Source: Terriglobia bacterium
Lineage (GTDB): Bacteria > Acidobacteriota > Terriglobia > Bryobacterales > Bryobacteraceae
Direction: 5' to 3'
Length of the DNA stretch: 64,000 bases
NCBI GenBank assembly: GCA_025363475.1
Contig: JANYDS010000096.1
Coordinates: forward strand, 62,001 to 126,000
Position numbers and translations under genes: made by a program. Below, one piece after another: positions 36,860-45,843 of this stretch. How positions within the stretch are numbered: the stretch's first letter is position 1; each line of letters opens with the position of its first letter. Under the pieces are notes generated by a model. The model was given only the letters and a program-made list of their open reading frames with translations. It had not been told where the DNA came from and searched no databases.

Positions 36860-37837
36860 ATGAAAACCTGCGTTGCCGTTGTCTATGGCGGTCGCAGCGG
36901 CGAGCATGAGATCTCGCTGCTCTCCGCTGAATCCGTAATCGCCGCGATGGACCCCGAGCGGTACGAAGTGGTGCGCTATTTCATTGGCAAAGACGGCCGA
37001 TGGGACCCTTTCCCGTTACTCCCCGAGCCCGGCGCTCAACCGCATATTGACGTTGTCTTCCCCGTCCTCCACGGGACGTTTGGTGAAGACGGCACCATGC
37101 AGGGGCTGCTGGAACTGGCCGATCTTCCATACGTCGGTGCCAACGTACTGGCGTCGTCCGTTTCCATGGACAAGGATTTCATGAAGCGGGTGTGCCGCGA
37201 TAACGGCCTGCCGGTTGTGGAATGGATGGTTTTATCGCGTGGCGCAATCGACGCGGAAGCCGTAGCGAAAGAACTGGGTTTTCCCATCTTCGTGAAGCCC
37301 GCCAACCTCGGCTCTTCTGTCGGTATCTCAAAAGCGCACGACCTTGCTGAACTCAAAGCGGCGCTCAAGCTCGCGGCCAAATACGATCGAAAGATCGTCG
37401 TCGAACGCGGTATTGAAGGGCGGGAATTCGAGTGCGCCGTACTCGGCAATGATGAACCGCTGGCGTCCACTCCGTGCGAGATTCTGCCTTCCAAAGAATT
37501 CTACGATTACGAAGATAAATACGAACTGAACCTGGCGAAGATCAAGCTTCCCGCTGAGTTGCCCGCAGCCGAGATTGCGGAAATGCAGCGCCTCGCCGTG
37601 GAATGTTACAAAGCAGTGGCGTGCGAAGGCATGGGCCGCGTTGACTTCCTGCGTGAAGCCGCCACCGGCAAGCTGTATATCAACGAGATTAATACAATCC
37701 CCGGCTTCACCTCCATCAGCATGTATCCCAAAATGTGGGCATATTCGGGGATCGCGTATCCGCAACTGATTGACCGGCTCATTGAACTGGCACTGCAGCG
37801 CCACGCAGCCAAAAAAGGCACCCGGTTCACGCGATAA
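36860..37837 (+). CDS. ddl: D-alanine--D-alanine ligase
   Basis: Makes the D-Ala-D-Ala dipeptide of peptidoglycan precursors. 325 residues with ATP-grasp signatures: GRSGEHEISLLSAESV, HGTFGEDGTMQGLLEL, KPANLGSSVGISKAHD and NEINTIPGFTSISMYPKMW. The Tyr in SKEFYDYEDKY matches dipeptide ligases rather than the D-lactate (vancomycin-resistance) type. Seven bases after asnS; its TAA shares the A with the ATG of the S41 protease gene. Confidence 0.94.
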   Translation: MKTCVAVVYGGRSGEHEISLLSAESVIAAMDPERYEVVRYFIGKDGRWDPFPLLPEPGAQPHIDVVFPVLHGTFGEDGTMQGLLELADLPYVGANVLASSVSMDKDFMKRVCRDNGLPVVEWMVLSRGAIDAEAVAKELGFPIFVKPANLGSSVGISKAHDLAELKAALKLAAKYDRKIVVERGIEGREFECAVLGNDEPLASTPCEILPSKEFYDYEDKYELNLAKIKLPAELPAAEIAEMQRLAVECYKAVACEGMGRVDFLREAATGKLYINEINTIPGFTSISMYPKMWAYSGIAYPQLIDRLIELALQRHAAKKGTRFTR

Positions 37838-39360
37838 TGAGGCACCGCCCCGTGCCGCGTCCGTTTGCCATTCTGATCTCTTGCGCCATTCTCTGCGCAT
37901 CCGTCTTAAACGGCGCCGACCTCGGCAAAGATGACGCGCGCGATATGAAACGCTTCATCGACGTGCTGGAAATCCTCAACCAGAACGTTGCCGACCCTGT
38001 TGACTTCGATCAGGCCTTCTATCAGGGAGCGATCCCCGGTCTGCTCCGGCACCTCGATCCCCATACGGTCTTCTTCGACCCCGGCCAGTATGAACAACTG
38101 CGGCAAATGGAATCGTCCACACGCAAAGGTTTCGGCACCGTGGTTTCCATTTTGCCAGGTCGCGTGGTGGTTTTGCAGGCCCTCCCCAACACGCCTTCAG
38201 AACGCGCTGGCATGTCCCCCGGCGATGAAATCCTGGCCGTCAATGGCTACCGACTGGATCGTTTGGAGTTCGACCAGATCATCGAACTGCTCAACGTTTC
38301 GAAACAGAAAGCCGCCCAGCTGGTGGTCCGGCGTCCAGACAATGCCCGGCTCCTTGAGCTCACCCTCACTCCCGAAGACATGCAGTCCTCCAGTGTGGAT
38401 CGCATATTTGAAATCAAACCCGGTATCGGCTTCATCCGCGCCACCGGGTTTGAAGAGAAGACTGCCGGTCAGTTCCGTCAGGCCATTGAAACCCTGGGCG
38501 GCAACAAGTTAAAGGGTCTGGTGATTGACTTGCGCAACAATCCCGGTGGCCTTGTCGAAGCGGCACTGGATATTGCGTCTGCTTTTCTGAAACCACACGA
38601 TCTCATCTTGTCCGCCAAAGGCCGCAACGTCCCCGAGACCTTTCAGCGCGTGCCTGATGACAACAAACCCTACACTTTCCCGATTGCCGTCATCGTGAAC
38701 GCGAAGACTGCCAGCGCTGCAGAGATCGTTTCCGGTGCCTTGCAGGATCATGACCGCGCCGTCATTGTCGGCGAATCCAGCTTCGGCAAGGGTTTAGTTC
38801 AGAGCGTTTTTCCACTCTCGGAAAATACGGGCATTGCGCTAACCACGGCTCTCTATTACATCCCCAGCGGGCGCTCCATCCAGAAGACGTTCAGTTCTCA
38901 ACGGGCGTTCGGCACGGAAAATTTTGAACTCGACGCCACGGCCACTCATCCCAACGACCGCACTGATTTCAAGACGGACAACGGCAGACCAGTACCCGGC
39001 GGCGGCGGCATCGTCCCTGACATTCAGGTCGCGCCGCGCGGCCTCACTGATTTCACCAGCGTCCTCGAAAACAGCGGGTCATTCACGTCCTTCGCAACCG
39101 AATACATTCGCGATCACAAGATCGTGGCTGGCTGGGAAGTCCCTTCTCAGGCCTTTGATCAGTTTCAGCAATGGCTCAACCAGCGAAACATTCAGCCCAG
39201 CCTGCGCGAATGGTTTAGCGCGCATGATTTCGTCGAAGCCCGGCTTAAGACTGAGATTTACAACCAGGCGTTAGGTGTAGATCGCGGCGATGAAGTCGAG
39301 TTGCAGAATGACGCACAGGTTCAGAAGGCACTCGAAGCGCTGTTCAAGCCCATCCCCTGA
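37837..39360 (+). CDS. S41-family C-terminal processing protease with PDZ domain
   Basis: Exported serine protease, 507 residues. A signal segment at residues 1-27 precedes a helical N-terminal region, a PDZ domain around residues 95-180 (SERAGMSPGDEILAVNGYRL), and the S41 core with the catalytic Ser in KTASAAEIVSGAL and Lys in ESSFGKGLVQSVFPL. Family members cut C-terminal tails of periplasmic proteins. Coupled to ddl by TAATG overlap, a link that fits cell-envelope work. The last 40 bases overlap the convergent RNA methyltransferase gene. Confidence 0.9.
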   Translation: MRHRPVPRPFAILISCAILCASVLNGADLGKDDARDMKRFIDVLEILNQNVADPVDFDQAFYQGAIPGLLRHLDPHTVFFDPGQYEQLRQMESSTRKGFGTVVSILPGRVVVLQALPNTPSERAGMSPGDEILAVNGYRLDRLEFDQIIELLNVSKQKAAQLVVRRPDNARLLELTLTPEDMQSSSVDRIFEIKPGIGFIRATGFEEKTAGQFRQAIETLGGNKLKGLVIDLRNNPGGLVEAALDIASAFLKPHDLILSAKGRNVPETFQRVPDDNKPYTFPIAVIVNAKTASAAEIVSGALQDHDRAVIVGESSFGKGLVQSVFPLSENTGIALTTALYYIPSGRSIQKTFSSQRAFGTENFELDATATHPNDRTDFKTDNGRPVPGGGGIVPDIQVAPRGLTDFTSVLENSGSFTSFATEYIRDHKIVAGWEVPSQAFDQFQQWLNQRNIQPSLREWFSAHDFVEARLKTEIYNQALGVDRGDEVELQNDAQVQKALEALFKPIP

Positions 39361-39893
39361 GTCATTACCCGGTACTTTCGCAACAACTCATACATCACCA
39401 CGCTGCCCGCGCTCGCCACGTTGAGCGAATGCTTGCGCCCTAGCATTGGTATACGAATATGGCGGTCAGCCAGTGCCGAAGCTTCGGGTGTCAGACCATC
39501 TGTTTCATGCCCGAAGAGCACGCACACGGGAAAGCGCGGTTGCCAGTCAAAAATATCCACGGCATGAACGCTGGTTTCGATCGCGGCGATTTCGAAACCC
39601 CGCTCACGCAGGCCAGCGATCACATCCACAGCGTTTGCGTGGTGCTCCCACGGCACTGTTTCCTCAGCCCCCAGGGCGGTTTTCGAAATCATATTGTGCG
39701 GCGGATAGCCGGTGAAACCGGTCAGATAGAGTTTTTCCAGTGCCACCGCGTCGGCAGTGCGATAGAACGCGCCTACGTTGTAAAGGCTCCGAACATTTTC
39801 GAGCATCACGCAGGCGGGCATCGGTCGAATTTGATCGTAAGCCGCCGCTCCCGTGGTGGCGCGATAGGGCATTCTGGCGTCACCGGATGACAC
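39321..39893 (-). CDS. SpoU/TrmH-family RNA 2'-O-methyltransferase
   Basis: Knotted SAM-dependent RNA ribose methyltransferase, about 190 residues and lacking the extra N-terminal RNA-binding domain of RlmB-like members. The three family motifs are clear: LENVRSLYNVGAFYRTAD, VCVLFGHETDGLTPEA and IPMLGRKHSLNVASAGSVVM. The start is uncertain: GTG 39893 has GGAG nine bases upstream, TTG 39899 is too near it, and ATG 39872 is also possible. With the first two it overlaps the end of the Cas6-like gene, so the two are likely one transcript. The target RNA is unknown. Confidence 0.87.
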   Translation of the reverse strand: MSSGDARMPYRATTGAAAYDQIRPMPACVMLENVRSLYNVGAFYRTADAVALEKLYLTGFTGYPPHNMISKTALGAEETVPWEHHANAVDVIAGLRERGFEIAAIETSVHAVDIFDWQPRFPVCVLFGHETDGLTPEASALADRHIRIPMLGRKHSLNVASAGSVVMYELLRKYRVMTQGMGLNSASSAF

Positions 39894-40671
39894 AGTCAAT
39901 CACTCCATTCCCCCAAACCGTGTGCCGGCCAACGCCGCTCCAGTGCGCAGCCATAAGCCAGGGTACAAACTCAGTAAGGTCGCCCTCATACTCAGCAGAC
40001 CCCGTGAAGCCGCCAATGCCGTGCGTCTGTCCGGTACGTGAACTGCGGCGCATAACATCGTTGTATTGCAGTTCAGACCTCACCATTCGGACCGCAGCTG
40101 CACGTGTGCCCAGCGCCTTGAAGTTAACCTCCAGCAGCCCGTCTCCATACAAGCCACTGAGCGTTGCAATACGGTCGCGCAACCGCGCAAACAGCACGCC
40201 AAATGGCATCTGATCTGGCGAAGGGTTTCCCTTGAGTTCAGTCGGGCTGCGAAAGAAAACGCTCGCACCGGAAGCCGGTTCCGACGAAGCAAGGTCTACT
40301 TCCTGAATCTCCCCGGCGCGCAGAGGCAACAGTTCAACCCGCGCACGGCCCGGGCCCAAACCCGTTCTCGCCAGTTCCGCAAACGCCTCCGCAAAGACCC
40401 GTGTCAATGGCGTCCGCAAATCAAAAATATGGACGCCCACTCCAAATACATCGCCCGGGCAGAAGGTCATGCCGTCTAAATGCGCCGCCCGAAAAACAAA
40501 GGGCTTGGGTGGATCGGCGAGTCCACTCGGCCCGCCGGCAGGAGGGCCGGGCAGAGGCGCAGAGAGCATCCCAAACGCCCCCCGCAAAACATTCCCAGCC
40601 TTGCCTGGAGGAAAGTAAACGCTATCCACGGCGCGAAATTCAAATCGTTCAATAAGAATCCGGAAAACCAA
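39880..40671 (-). CDS. Orphan Cas6-like RAMP protein
   Basis: 263 residues resembling Cas6 pre-crRNA endoribonucleases. The N-terminal ferredoxin fold is marked by PPGKAGNVLRGAFG (residues about 21-34). The C-terminal RAMP part has GFTGSAEYEGDLTEF and HWSGVGRHTVWGNGVI, matching the glycine-rich Cas6 C-terminal pattern. The Cys-rich insert often found after the first motif is missing. No other cas gene and no repeat array occurs in the window. The 3' end overlaps the SpoU methyltransferase gene, suggesting a CRISPR-independent RNA role. The TTG start at 40671 is weakly supported; no ribosome site is visible. Confidence 0.75.
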   Translation of the reverse strand: MVFRILIERFEFRAVDSVYFPPGKAGNVLRGAFGMLSAPLPGPPAGGPSGLADPPKPFVFRAAHLDGMTFCPGDVFGVGVHIFDLRTPLTRVFAEAFAELARTGLGPGRARVELLPLRAGEIQEVDLASSEPASGASVFFRSPTELKGNPSPDQMPFGVLFARLRDRIATLSGLYGDGLLEVNFKALGTRAAAVRMVRSELQYNDVMRRSSRTGQTHGIGGFTGSAEYEGDLTEFVPWLMAAHWSGVGRHTVWGNGVIDCVIR

Positions 40672-40715
40672 TCAGCAATGCTAGCAGCACCCAAGAACGG
40701 TGATAAACTCTGACG

Positions 40716-42752
40716 GTGCCGCGCCCAGTAATTCTGCTCACAATTTTCCTCGCCATCCTTGCCCGGCTCCCGGCCCAAACAGCCGCCAAGTCTGGAGAAT
40801 GGCCCTCATACGGCGGCGACCTGCGCAACTACCGCTACTCGCCGCTTGATCAGATCAACTCCGCCAACTTCAACAAACTCGAAGTCGCCTGGCGCTTCAA
40901 GACAGACCACCTCGGAACCCGCCCCGAATACAAACTCGAAGGTACGCCCCTCATGGTCAACGGCGTTGTCTATGCGACAGGCGGTACGCGCCGTTCCGTA
41001 GTCGCGCTTGACGCTGTTACCGGCGAAGTAATCTGGACCCACTCCGAACGCGAGGGCGAACGTGCCGCCAACTCACCCCGCCAGCTCTCCGGCCGCGGCG
41101 TCTCGTACTGGACTGACGGCAAGGGCGATGAACGCATTGTCTACGTCACAACCGGCTACCAGCTCGTAAGCCTCAACGCCCATAACGGTGCAAGAATTCC
41201 CGGCTTCGGAACAGGCGGCATTGTGGATCTGAAGCGCCTCGCCGTTTATGGCACCGGTCAGCCCATCGATATTGATACCGGCGAGATCGGCCTTCATGCC
41301 ACGCCGGCGGTGACGCGCTCAGGTGTCATTCTGGTCGGCTCCGCATTCCGTGAAGGCGGAACTCCGAAAACACACAACAACACCAAGGGCATGGTGCTTG
41401 CATTCGACATTCACACGGGCAAAAAACTCTGGCAGTTCAATACGATTCCGCGACCCGGTGAATTCGGTAATGAATCCTGGCTCAATGAATCGTGGGCAGT
41501 GAATGGCAATGCAGGCGTCTGGACGCAGATGGCTGTTGACGAAGACCTGGGGCTTGCATATCTGCCCGTTGAAACTCCCAGTTCAGATTTCTATGGCGGT
41601 CACCGTCCAGGCAATAATCTCTACGGCGACAGCCTGGTCTGCGTCGATCTCAAGACCGGTCAGCGCAAATGGCATTTCCAGCTGGTGCACCATTCCCTCT
41701 GGAATATGGACATGGCCACCGCTCCGATTCTGGCCGATATCAACGTTAATGGACGCATCATCAAAGCCGTCGCGGTGTCGAGCAAGCAGGCGTTTCTGTA
41801 TGTCTTCAACCGCGTCACCGGTGAACCGGTCTGGCCCATCGAAGAACGCCCCGTGCCAAAGGGTGACGTTCCCGGTGAGTGGTATTCACCTACCCAGCCG
41901 TTCCCCACCAAACCACCTGCTTTCGACTATCAGGGCGTGACCATCGAGAACCTCATCGACTTCACACCTTCTCTGCGTGCTGAAGCCGAGCGTATCGTTT
42001 CCAAATACAAAATCGGCCCGATCTTCACGCCGCCCGTCGTGAGCAAGATTGACGGACCTCTTGGTGGTTTCCGCTCGTCAGGCGGCATGAACTGGCCCGG
42101 CTTTTCCTACGACCCTGAGACCCACACGGCCTACATTCCGTCGTTCGTTTCCCTGCCGCCGGTGGGGCTGTTGCCGCCGCCCGGCAAAGACTTCTCCGAC
42201 ATTGCCTACGTTGAGGGTGACGCCCGTGTTGGCGTTCAATACGTGTCCGGGCCCGGTGAGAATGTAGGTGCCGATGCCAAACAGCGTCCCGTCGCGGCTC
42301 CAGGACCGGGACGCGGTGCCGGACTCCTGCCGCAGGGGCTGCCTTTGATGAAACCGCCGTACGGTCGCATCACAGCTATTAATCTTGACCGTGGCGAGTT
42401 CGTCTGGCAGATCGCGCACGGCGAGACTCCCGACTACATCCGTGACCATGCCGCACTCAAAGGCCTGACTATTCCCCGCACAGGGCAGTCGGGCTACGTT
42501 GGAGTTCTCGTAACGAAGACACTGGTCATCGCGGCAGACCCGATAGCGACCACGGCCCCGGGCCGTCCGCGCGGTGCCATGCTGCGCGCATACGACAAAG
42601 CCACGGGTAAAGAGGTGGGCGCAGTGTGGATGCCCGCACCGCAAAGCGGATCACCGATGACTTACAGCGTCAAGGGTCGCCAGTACATCGTAATCGCTGT
42701 CAGTGGCGGTAACTATTCAGGCGAGTATCTTGCCTTTGCGCTTTCTGACTAA
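40716..42752 (+). CDS. Secreted PQQ-type beta-propeller dehydrogenase (quinoprotein glucose dehydrogenase-like)
   Basis: 678 residues with a signal segment, then an eight-bladed quinoprotein propeller. Family signatures are WPSYGGDLRNYRYSPLDQI at the start, GGHRPGNNLYGDSLV in the middle, VHHSLWNMDMATAPIL, and PMTYSVKGRQYIVIAVSGG at the end. These match soluble relatives of membrane glucose dehydrogenase. No CxxCH haem motif is seen, so electrons must leave by another carrier. The start is GTG 40716. It is paralogous to 61998-63968. A secreted cupin follows 24 bases downstream. Confidence 0.88.
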   Translation: MPRPVILLTIFLAILARLPAQTAAKSGEWPSYGGDLRNYRYSPLDQINSANFNKLEVAWRFKTDHLGTRPEYKLEGTPLMVNGVVYATGGTRRSVVALDAVTGEVIWTHSEREGERAANSPRQLSGRGVSYWTDGKGDERIVYVTTGYQLVSLNAHNGARIPGFGTGGIVDLKRLAVYGTGQPIDIDTGEIGLHATPAVTRSGVILVGSAFREGGTPKTHNNTKGMVLAFDIHTGKKLWQFNTIPRPGEFGNESWLNESWAVNGNAGVWTQMAVDEDLGLAYLPVETPSSDFYGGHRPGNNLYGDSLVCVDLKTGQRKWHFQLVHHSLWNMDMATAPILADINVNGRIIKAVAVSSKQAFLYVFNRVTGEPVWPIEERPVPKGDVPGEWYSPTQPFPTKPPAFDYQGVTIENLIDFTPSLRAEAERIVSKYKIGPIFTPPVVSKIDGPLGGFRSSGGMNWPGFSYDPETHTAYIPSFVSLPPVGLLPPPGKDFSDIAYVEGDARVGVQYVSGPGENVGADAKQRPVAAPGPGRGAGLLPQGLPLMKPPYGRITAINLDRGEFVWQIAHGETPDYIRDHAALKGLTIPRTGQSGYVGVLVTKTLVIAADPIATTAPGRPRGAMLRAYDKATGKEVGAVWMPAPQSGSPMTYSVKGRQYIVIAVSGGNYSGEYLAFALSD

Positions 42753-42776
42753 CTTAGTAACTGAAGGAGTAACTCA

Positions 42777-43349
42777 ATGAAGAAAACATTACTTGGACTC
42801 ATCGCCCTCATCGCGGCGCTGTCCGCACAGACCCGGCCAACCTGCAATAAGTGTTCAGCGACATGGATCAGCGCCGCCGAAACCCAGGCTTATACAAAAC
42901 GCGCCATCGACAAGCATTTGATCGATCAGCAGGTACGGGCCGTCGATATCGGCAAAGCGCACGTCGGGATTGGCATGGTCTATCGCGGCAAGCTCGACAA
43001 ACCCCAGACCGCGTCGGTGGCCGAACATGATCAGGTCAGCGAGGTTTACCACATCATTGATGGCTCGGCGACGCTGGTAACCGGCTCAGACCTCATCAAC
43101 GCAAAGGCCCGCCCGCTCGACAGCGAAACCGTGCGACTGCTGAATGGCCCGGGTAACAATGCCGAGTCCATCCGCAACGGCGCAACTTATCACCTGATGC
43201 CCGGCGACGTAATCGTCATCCCTGCAGGCGTCGGCCACTGGTATACAAAGATCGACGACCACATCACTTATCTGATGGTAAGAATCGATCCAGATCAGGT
43301 TGTCCCGCTCAAAGACGAAGCGGCATCAAAGGAATATCTGGCCAAATAG
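42777..43349 (+). CDS. Secreted cupin-domain protein
   Basis: 190 residues with a signal peptide (MKKTLLGLIALIAALSAQ) and a single cupin: EHDQVSEVYHIIDGSATLV and MPGDVIVIPAGVGHWYTKID. AAGGAG lies seven bases before the ATG, one of the strongest ribosome sites in the window. It shares architecture with the cupins at 7876-9005. Position after a PQQ dehydrogenase suggests a shared transcript. Two Cys near the mature N-terminus (CNKC) are unusual for the group. Function is unknown. Confidence 0.83.
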   Translation: MKKTLLGLIALIAALSAQTRPTCNKCSATWISAAETQAYTKRAIDKHLIDQQVRAVDIGKAHVGIGMVYRGKLDKPQTASVAEHDQVSEVYHIIDGSATLVTGSDLINAKARPLDSETVRLLNGPGNNAESIRNGATYHLMPGDVIVIPAGVGHWYTKIDDHITYLMVRIDPDQVVPLKDEAASKEYLAK

Positions 43350-43386
43350 TATGCATCCAAGATGCATACTGGTACACCGATACCAG
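43348..43386. terminator. Two stem-loops between convergent genes, probable bidirectional terminator
   Basis: The first hairpin (43348-43370) is a perfect 10-bp stem, AGTATGCATC with GATGCATACT, and a CAA loop; it begins inside the cupin stop codon. The second (43369-43386) pairs CTGGTA with TACCAG around a six-base loop. Both lie in the 54-base gap between the cupin (+) and ferredoxin (-) genes. There is no long T-tract, so termination efficiency is inferred. Confidence 0.55.
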
Positions 43387-43403
43387 CGGCGACCCATTAA
43401 AAT

Positions 43404-43751
43404 TTAGTGGCCTTCGCTGACGTAATTCCGGTTCCATTCCGGAATCGATACCGTGACGTCGCCCTTAACCACTGCCTGGCAACCCAGCCGTGAATGCAGC
43501 TGGAAATCGGCAGCCTGCTCCACGCGGTCCAGTTCGTCATCGTCCATTTCTGACAAATTAGCTCCGCCCGCCTTCACCACCACATGACAGGTAGTGCAGG
43601 CGCAACTGCCCCCGCAGGCGTGTTCCAGATGGAATCCGAAGTTCATTGCGACATCCAGCAGCGATTCCGGCAAACCGTGGTCTTTATAAGGGAGCTTGCC
43701 GCTCTCGAACTCAAACGTCTCATTCGCGGGCAAAAACGTAACTTTAGGCAC
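43404..43751 (-). CDS. Isc-type [2Fe-2S] ferredoxin
   Basis: 115-residue electron carrier. Cluster ligands are C46, C52, C55 and C91 (C-x5-C-x2-C-x35-C), the spacing of adrenodoxin/Isc-type ferredoxins, in EHACGGSCACTTCHV and SRLGCQAV. GTG 43751 gives the natural N-terminus (VPKVTFLP); the frame continues upstream but that part has no ferredoxin likeness. A TATAAT lies only seven bases before this GTG with no ribosome site between, so the mRNA may be leaderless. Not next to isc genes here. Confidence 0.9.
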   Translation of the reverse strand: MPKVTFLPANETFEFESGKLPYKDHGLPESLLDVAMNFGFHLEHACGGSCACTTCHVVVKAGGANLSEMDDDELDRVEQAADFQLHSRLGCQAVVKGDVTVSIPEWNRNYVSEGH

Positions 43752-43758
43752 TTCGGCA

Positions 43759-43764
43759 ATTATA
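43759..43764 (-). promoter_or_regulatory. Perfect -10 element for the ferredoxin gene
   Basis: TATAAT on the minus strand, separated by seven bases from the GTG start. A transcription start about seven bases downstream would fall on the start codon. No good -35 hexamer was found at 16-18 bases. Confidence 0.45.
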
Positions 43765-43830
43765 CCGGACCGACACGAAAACTTGGCTGAGACAAACGCC
43801 GCCCTCCGCGCACTGAACAAACGGCAAGCC

Positions 43831-45843
43831 ATGAAACGCGCCGCTTTATTCCTGCTCTCCCTCACTTTCGCCCTGGCGGCGGAAGACCCCGCCTGGGCAC
43901 CACTCAACAAAGCCTTTGAGGCCTTGCGCCTGCATGATTACGATACGGCGATTCCACTCTTTGAACAGGCCGTGTCGCTGGCCCCGGGCCGCGCTGATAT
44001 CCGCAAGAACCTGGCCTATACTCTGCTCAAGACCGGCGAGACGCCTGCCGCTCGCGAGCAGTTTGGCGAGGCAATGGGCCTTGACCCGGCCGACCTCCAT
44101 CTGGCTCTCGAATACGCCTTCCTGTGTTTCGAAGCCACGGACAACGCCCCGGCCCGGAAAGCGGAAGCCCGCCGTATCTTCGACCGCGTTCGTACCGCTC
44201 AAGATGCGGTTACAGCGGCCACGGCCGCCCAGGCGTTTCAGAATATCGATGCCCCGCTTGAAGCCGGTATAGCCCGCTGGAAAACCGTTCTCGCCACCTC
44301 ACCCCCCACCTTCAGCGCACACTATGAACTTGCCCAACTTGCGGAACAGCGCGACGACCTTGCGCTTGCCGCCACCCATTACACCGCCTCATTCCGGTTA
44401 CTGCCCGAGCGCAAATCAGTACTGCTTGAACTGGCCCGGGTCGAGAGTGCCCGTGGCAATTCTGAGGCCGCCACCGCCGCACTCATCGCCGCATCGCGCG
44501 CAGATGAACCCCGCGCTGCCGAACTCGCCCGCGAACGGCTTCCGAATCGTTACCCCTATGTCTACGAGTTTCGGCAGGCCCTGGAACTTGATCCGAAGAA
44601 CACCACGCTGCACCGGGAACTGGCCTGGCTGCTTCTCAGCATGTCCGAAAAAGACGAATCGAAACGCGTGGAGGCCGAACACGAATTCCAAACGATCGTC
44701 AGCGCCGCGCCTGATGACTACCTGGCCGCCGCGCAACTCGGCCTGCTCTACCTGCAGCGCAATGACCCGGCTGCCACGGCGGTTCTGCGCAATGTCCTCG
44801 ACCACGCCGATGCCGCGACCGCCAACCGAGTCCGTACGGCTTTGAAGCTGCCGCTCGTACTACAGGAAAATCATGCCGCCACCGCCGCATCCGATCCCCG
44901 CATCCTGGGTGAACAAAGCTACAACTCAGGCTTTCTAAAAGACGCCAAACGCTACTTCCAGCAGGCGCACGAACAGAACCCTGTCGATGCCTCAGTCATC
45001 CTTAAACTCGGTTGGACCAACAACCTGTTGCATGACGACCAGACCGCCCTCCGCTGGTTCAACCAGGCCCGCCGCAGCGCAGACCCTGCCATCTCCACCG
45101 AAGCCGGTCGGGCCTACAACAACCTGCGTCCTGCGCTTGCTCCCCTGCGCACTACGGTTTGGATCTATCCGCTGCTTTCTACCCGCTGGAGTGACCTCTT
45201 TGGTTACGGCCAGATCAAGACCGAAATCCGCCAGAAACGTTTCCCGTTTCTACAGCCTTACGCTTCTGTCCGTTTCGTCGGCGACGCCCGCCGCACTACC
45301 GGCGGACCAGCGCCGCAAAACCTCTCCGAAAGCGCTTTCATTCTGGCCGCAGGTGTCTCCACTCACCCCTGGCATAACGCTTCCGCCTGGTTCGAAGCCG
45401 GCGGCATGTTTGGCTACCTCAACACCACGCGCGAGCAGGACTATCGCGGCGGCATTACCTGGAACCGCACCTTCGGCAAATCCCTCGCTGCCGAAAGTGC
45501 CGGCTGGTTTTTCGAGACCACAGACGATTCCGTATTCGTCAGCCACTTTCAGAACGACCTGATCATTTATTCCCAAAACCGTACCGGCTATACCAGCGCC
45601 TTTGGCCCGTTCAAAACCCAGATGTTCTGGAACACCAACATCACCTTCGACGCGAAGCTGCTCTACTGGGCGACCTTCGCTGAAACCGGCCCCGGAGTGC
45701 GCTTCCGCCATCCGGCCATGCCCCGTTCCATGTCAGTCACACTCAGTGCTGTCCGCGGCATTTATCTGATTAACGAAGCAAACCCGGGACGCCCCAATTT
45801 TAACGATCTCCGTGCAGGAATCTGGTATGCATTTACGAAATAG
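43831..45843 (+). CDS. Secreted TPR protein with C-terminal outer-membrane barrel (NfrA/PgaA-like)
   Basis: About 670 residues. A signal peptide begins at ATG 43831 (MKRAALFLLSLTFALAAED); the longer frame from 43696 is rejected. Residues about 25-430 are tetratricopeptide repeats (SLAPGRADIRKNLAYTLLKT, QLGLLYLQRNDPAATAV). The last 230 residues are amphipathic beta-strands ending RAGIWYAFTK, consistent with an outer-membrane pore like the C-terminus of NfrA or PgaA. Such proteins export exopolysaccharide or act as phage receptors. It overlaps the glycosidase-like gene by 17 bases. No polysaccharide synthase is nearby. Confidence 0.78.
   Translation: MKRAALFLLSLTFALAAEDPAWAPLNKAFEALRLHDYDTAIPLFEQAVSLAPGRADIRKNLAYTLLKTGETPAAREQFGEAMGLDPADLHLALEYAFLCFEATDNAPARKAEARRIFDRVRTAQDAVTAATAAQAFQNIDAPLEAGIARWKTVLATSPPTFSAHYELAQLAEQRDDLALAATHYTASFRLLPERKSVLLELARVESARGNSEAATAALIAASRADEPRAAELARERLPNRYPYVYEFRQALELDPKNTTLHRELAWLLLSMSEKDESKRVEAEHEFQTIVSAAPDDYLAAAQLGLLYLQRNDPAATAVLRNVLDHADAATANRVRTALKLPLVLQENHAATAASDPRILGEQSYNSGFLKDAKRYFQQAHEQNPVDASVILKLGWTNNLLHDDQTALRWFNQARRSADPAISTEAGRAYNNLRPALAPLRTTVWIYPLLSTRWSDLFGYGQIKTEIRQKRFPFLQPYASVRFVGDARRTTGGPAPQNLSESAFILAAGVSTHPWHNASAWFEAGGMFGYLNTTREQDYRGGITWNRTFGKSLAAESAGWFFETTDDSVFVSHFQNDLIIYSQNRTGYTSAFGPFKTQMFWNTNITFDAKLLYWATFAETGPGVRFRHPAMPRSMSVTLSAVRGIYLINEANPGRPNFNDLRAGIWYAFTK

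Noticed and set aside
35540-36907. 455-codon antisense frame across asnS
   Set aside because: High-GC shadow of a well-conserved synthetase gene.
39880-40671. Possible active CRISPR-Cas locus because of the Cas6-like gene
   Set aside because: No repeat-spacer array and no other cas gene were found on either side.
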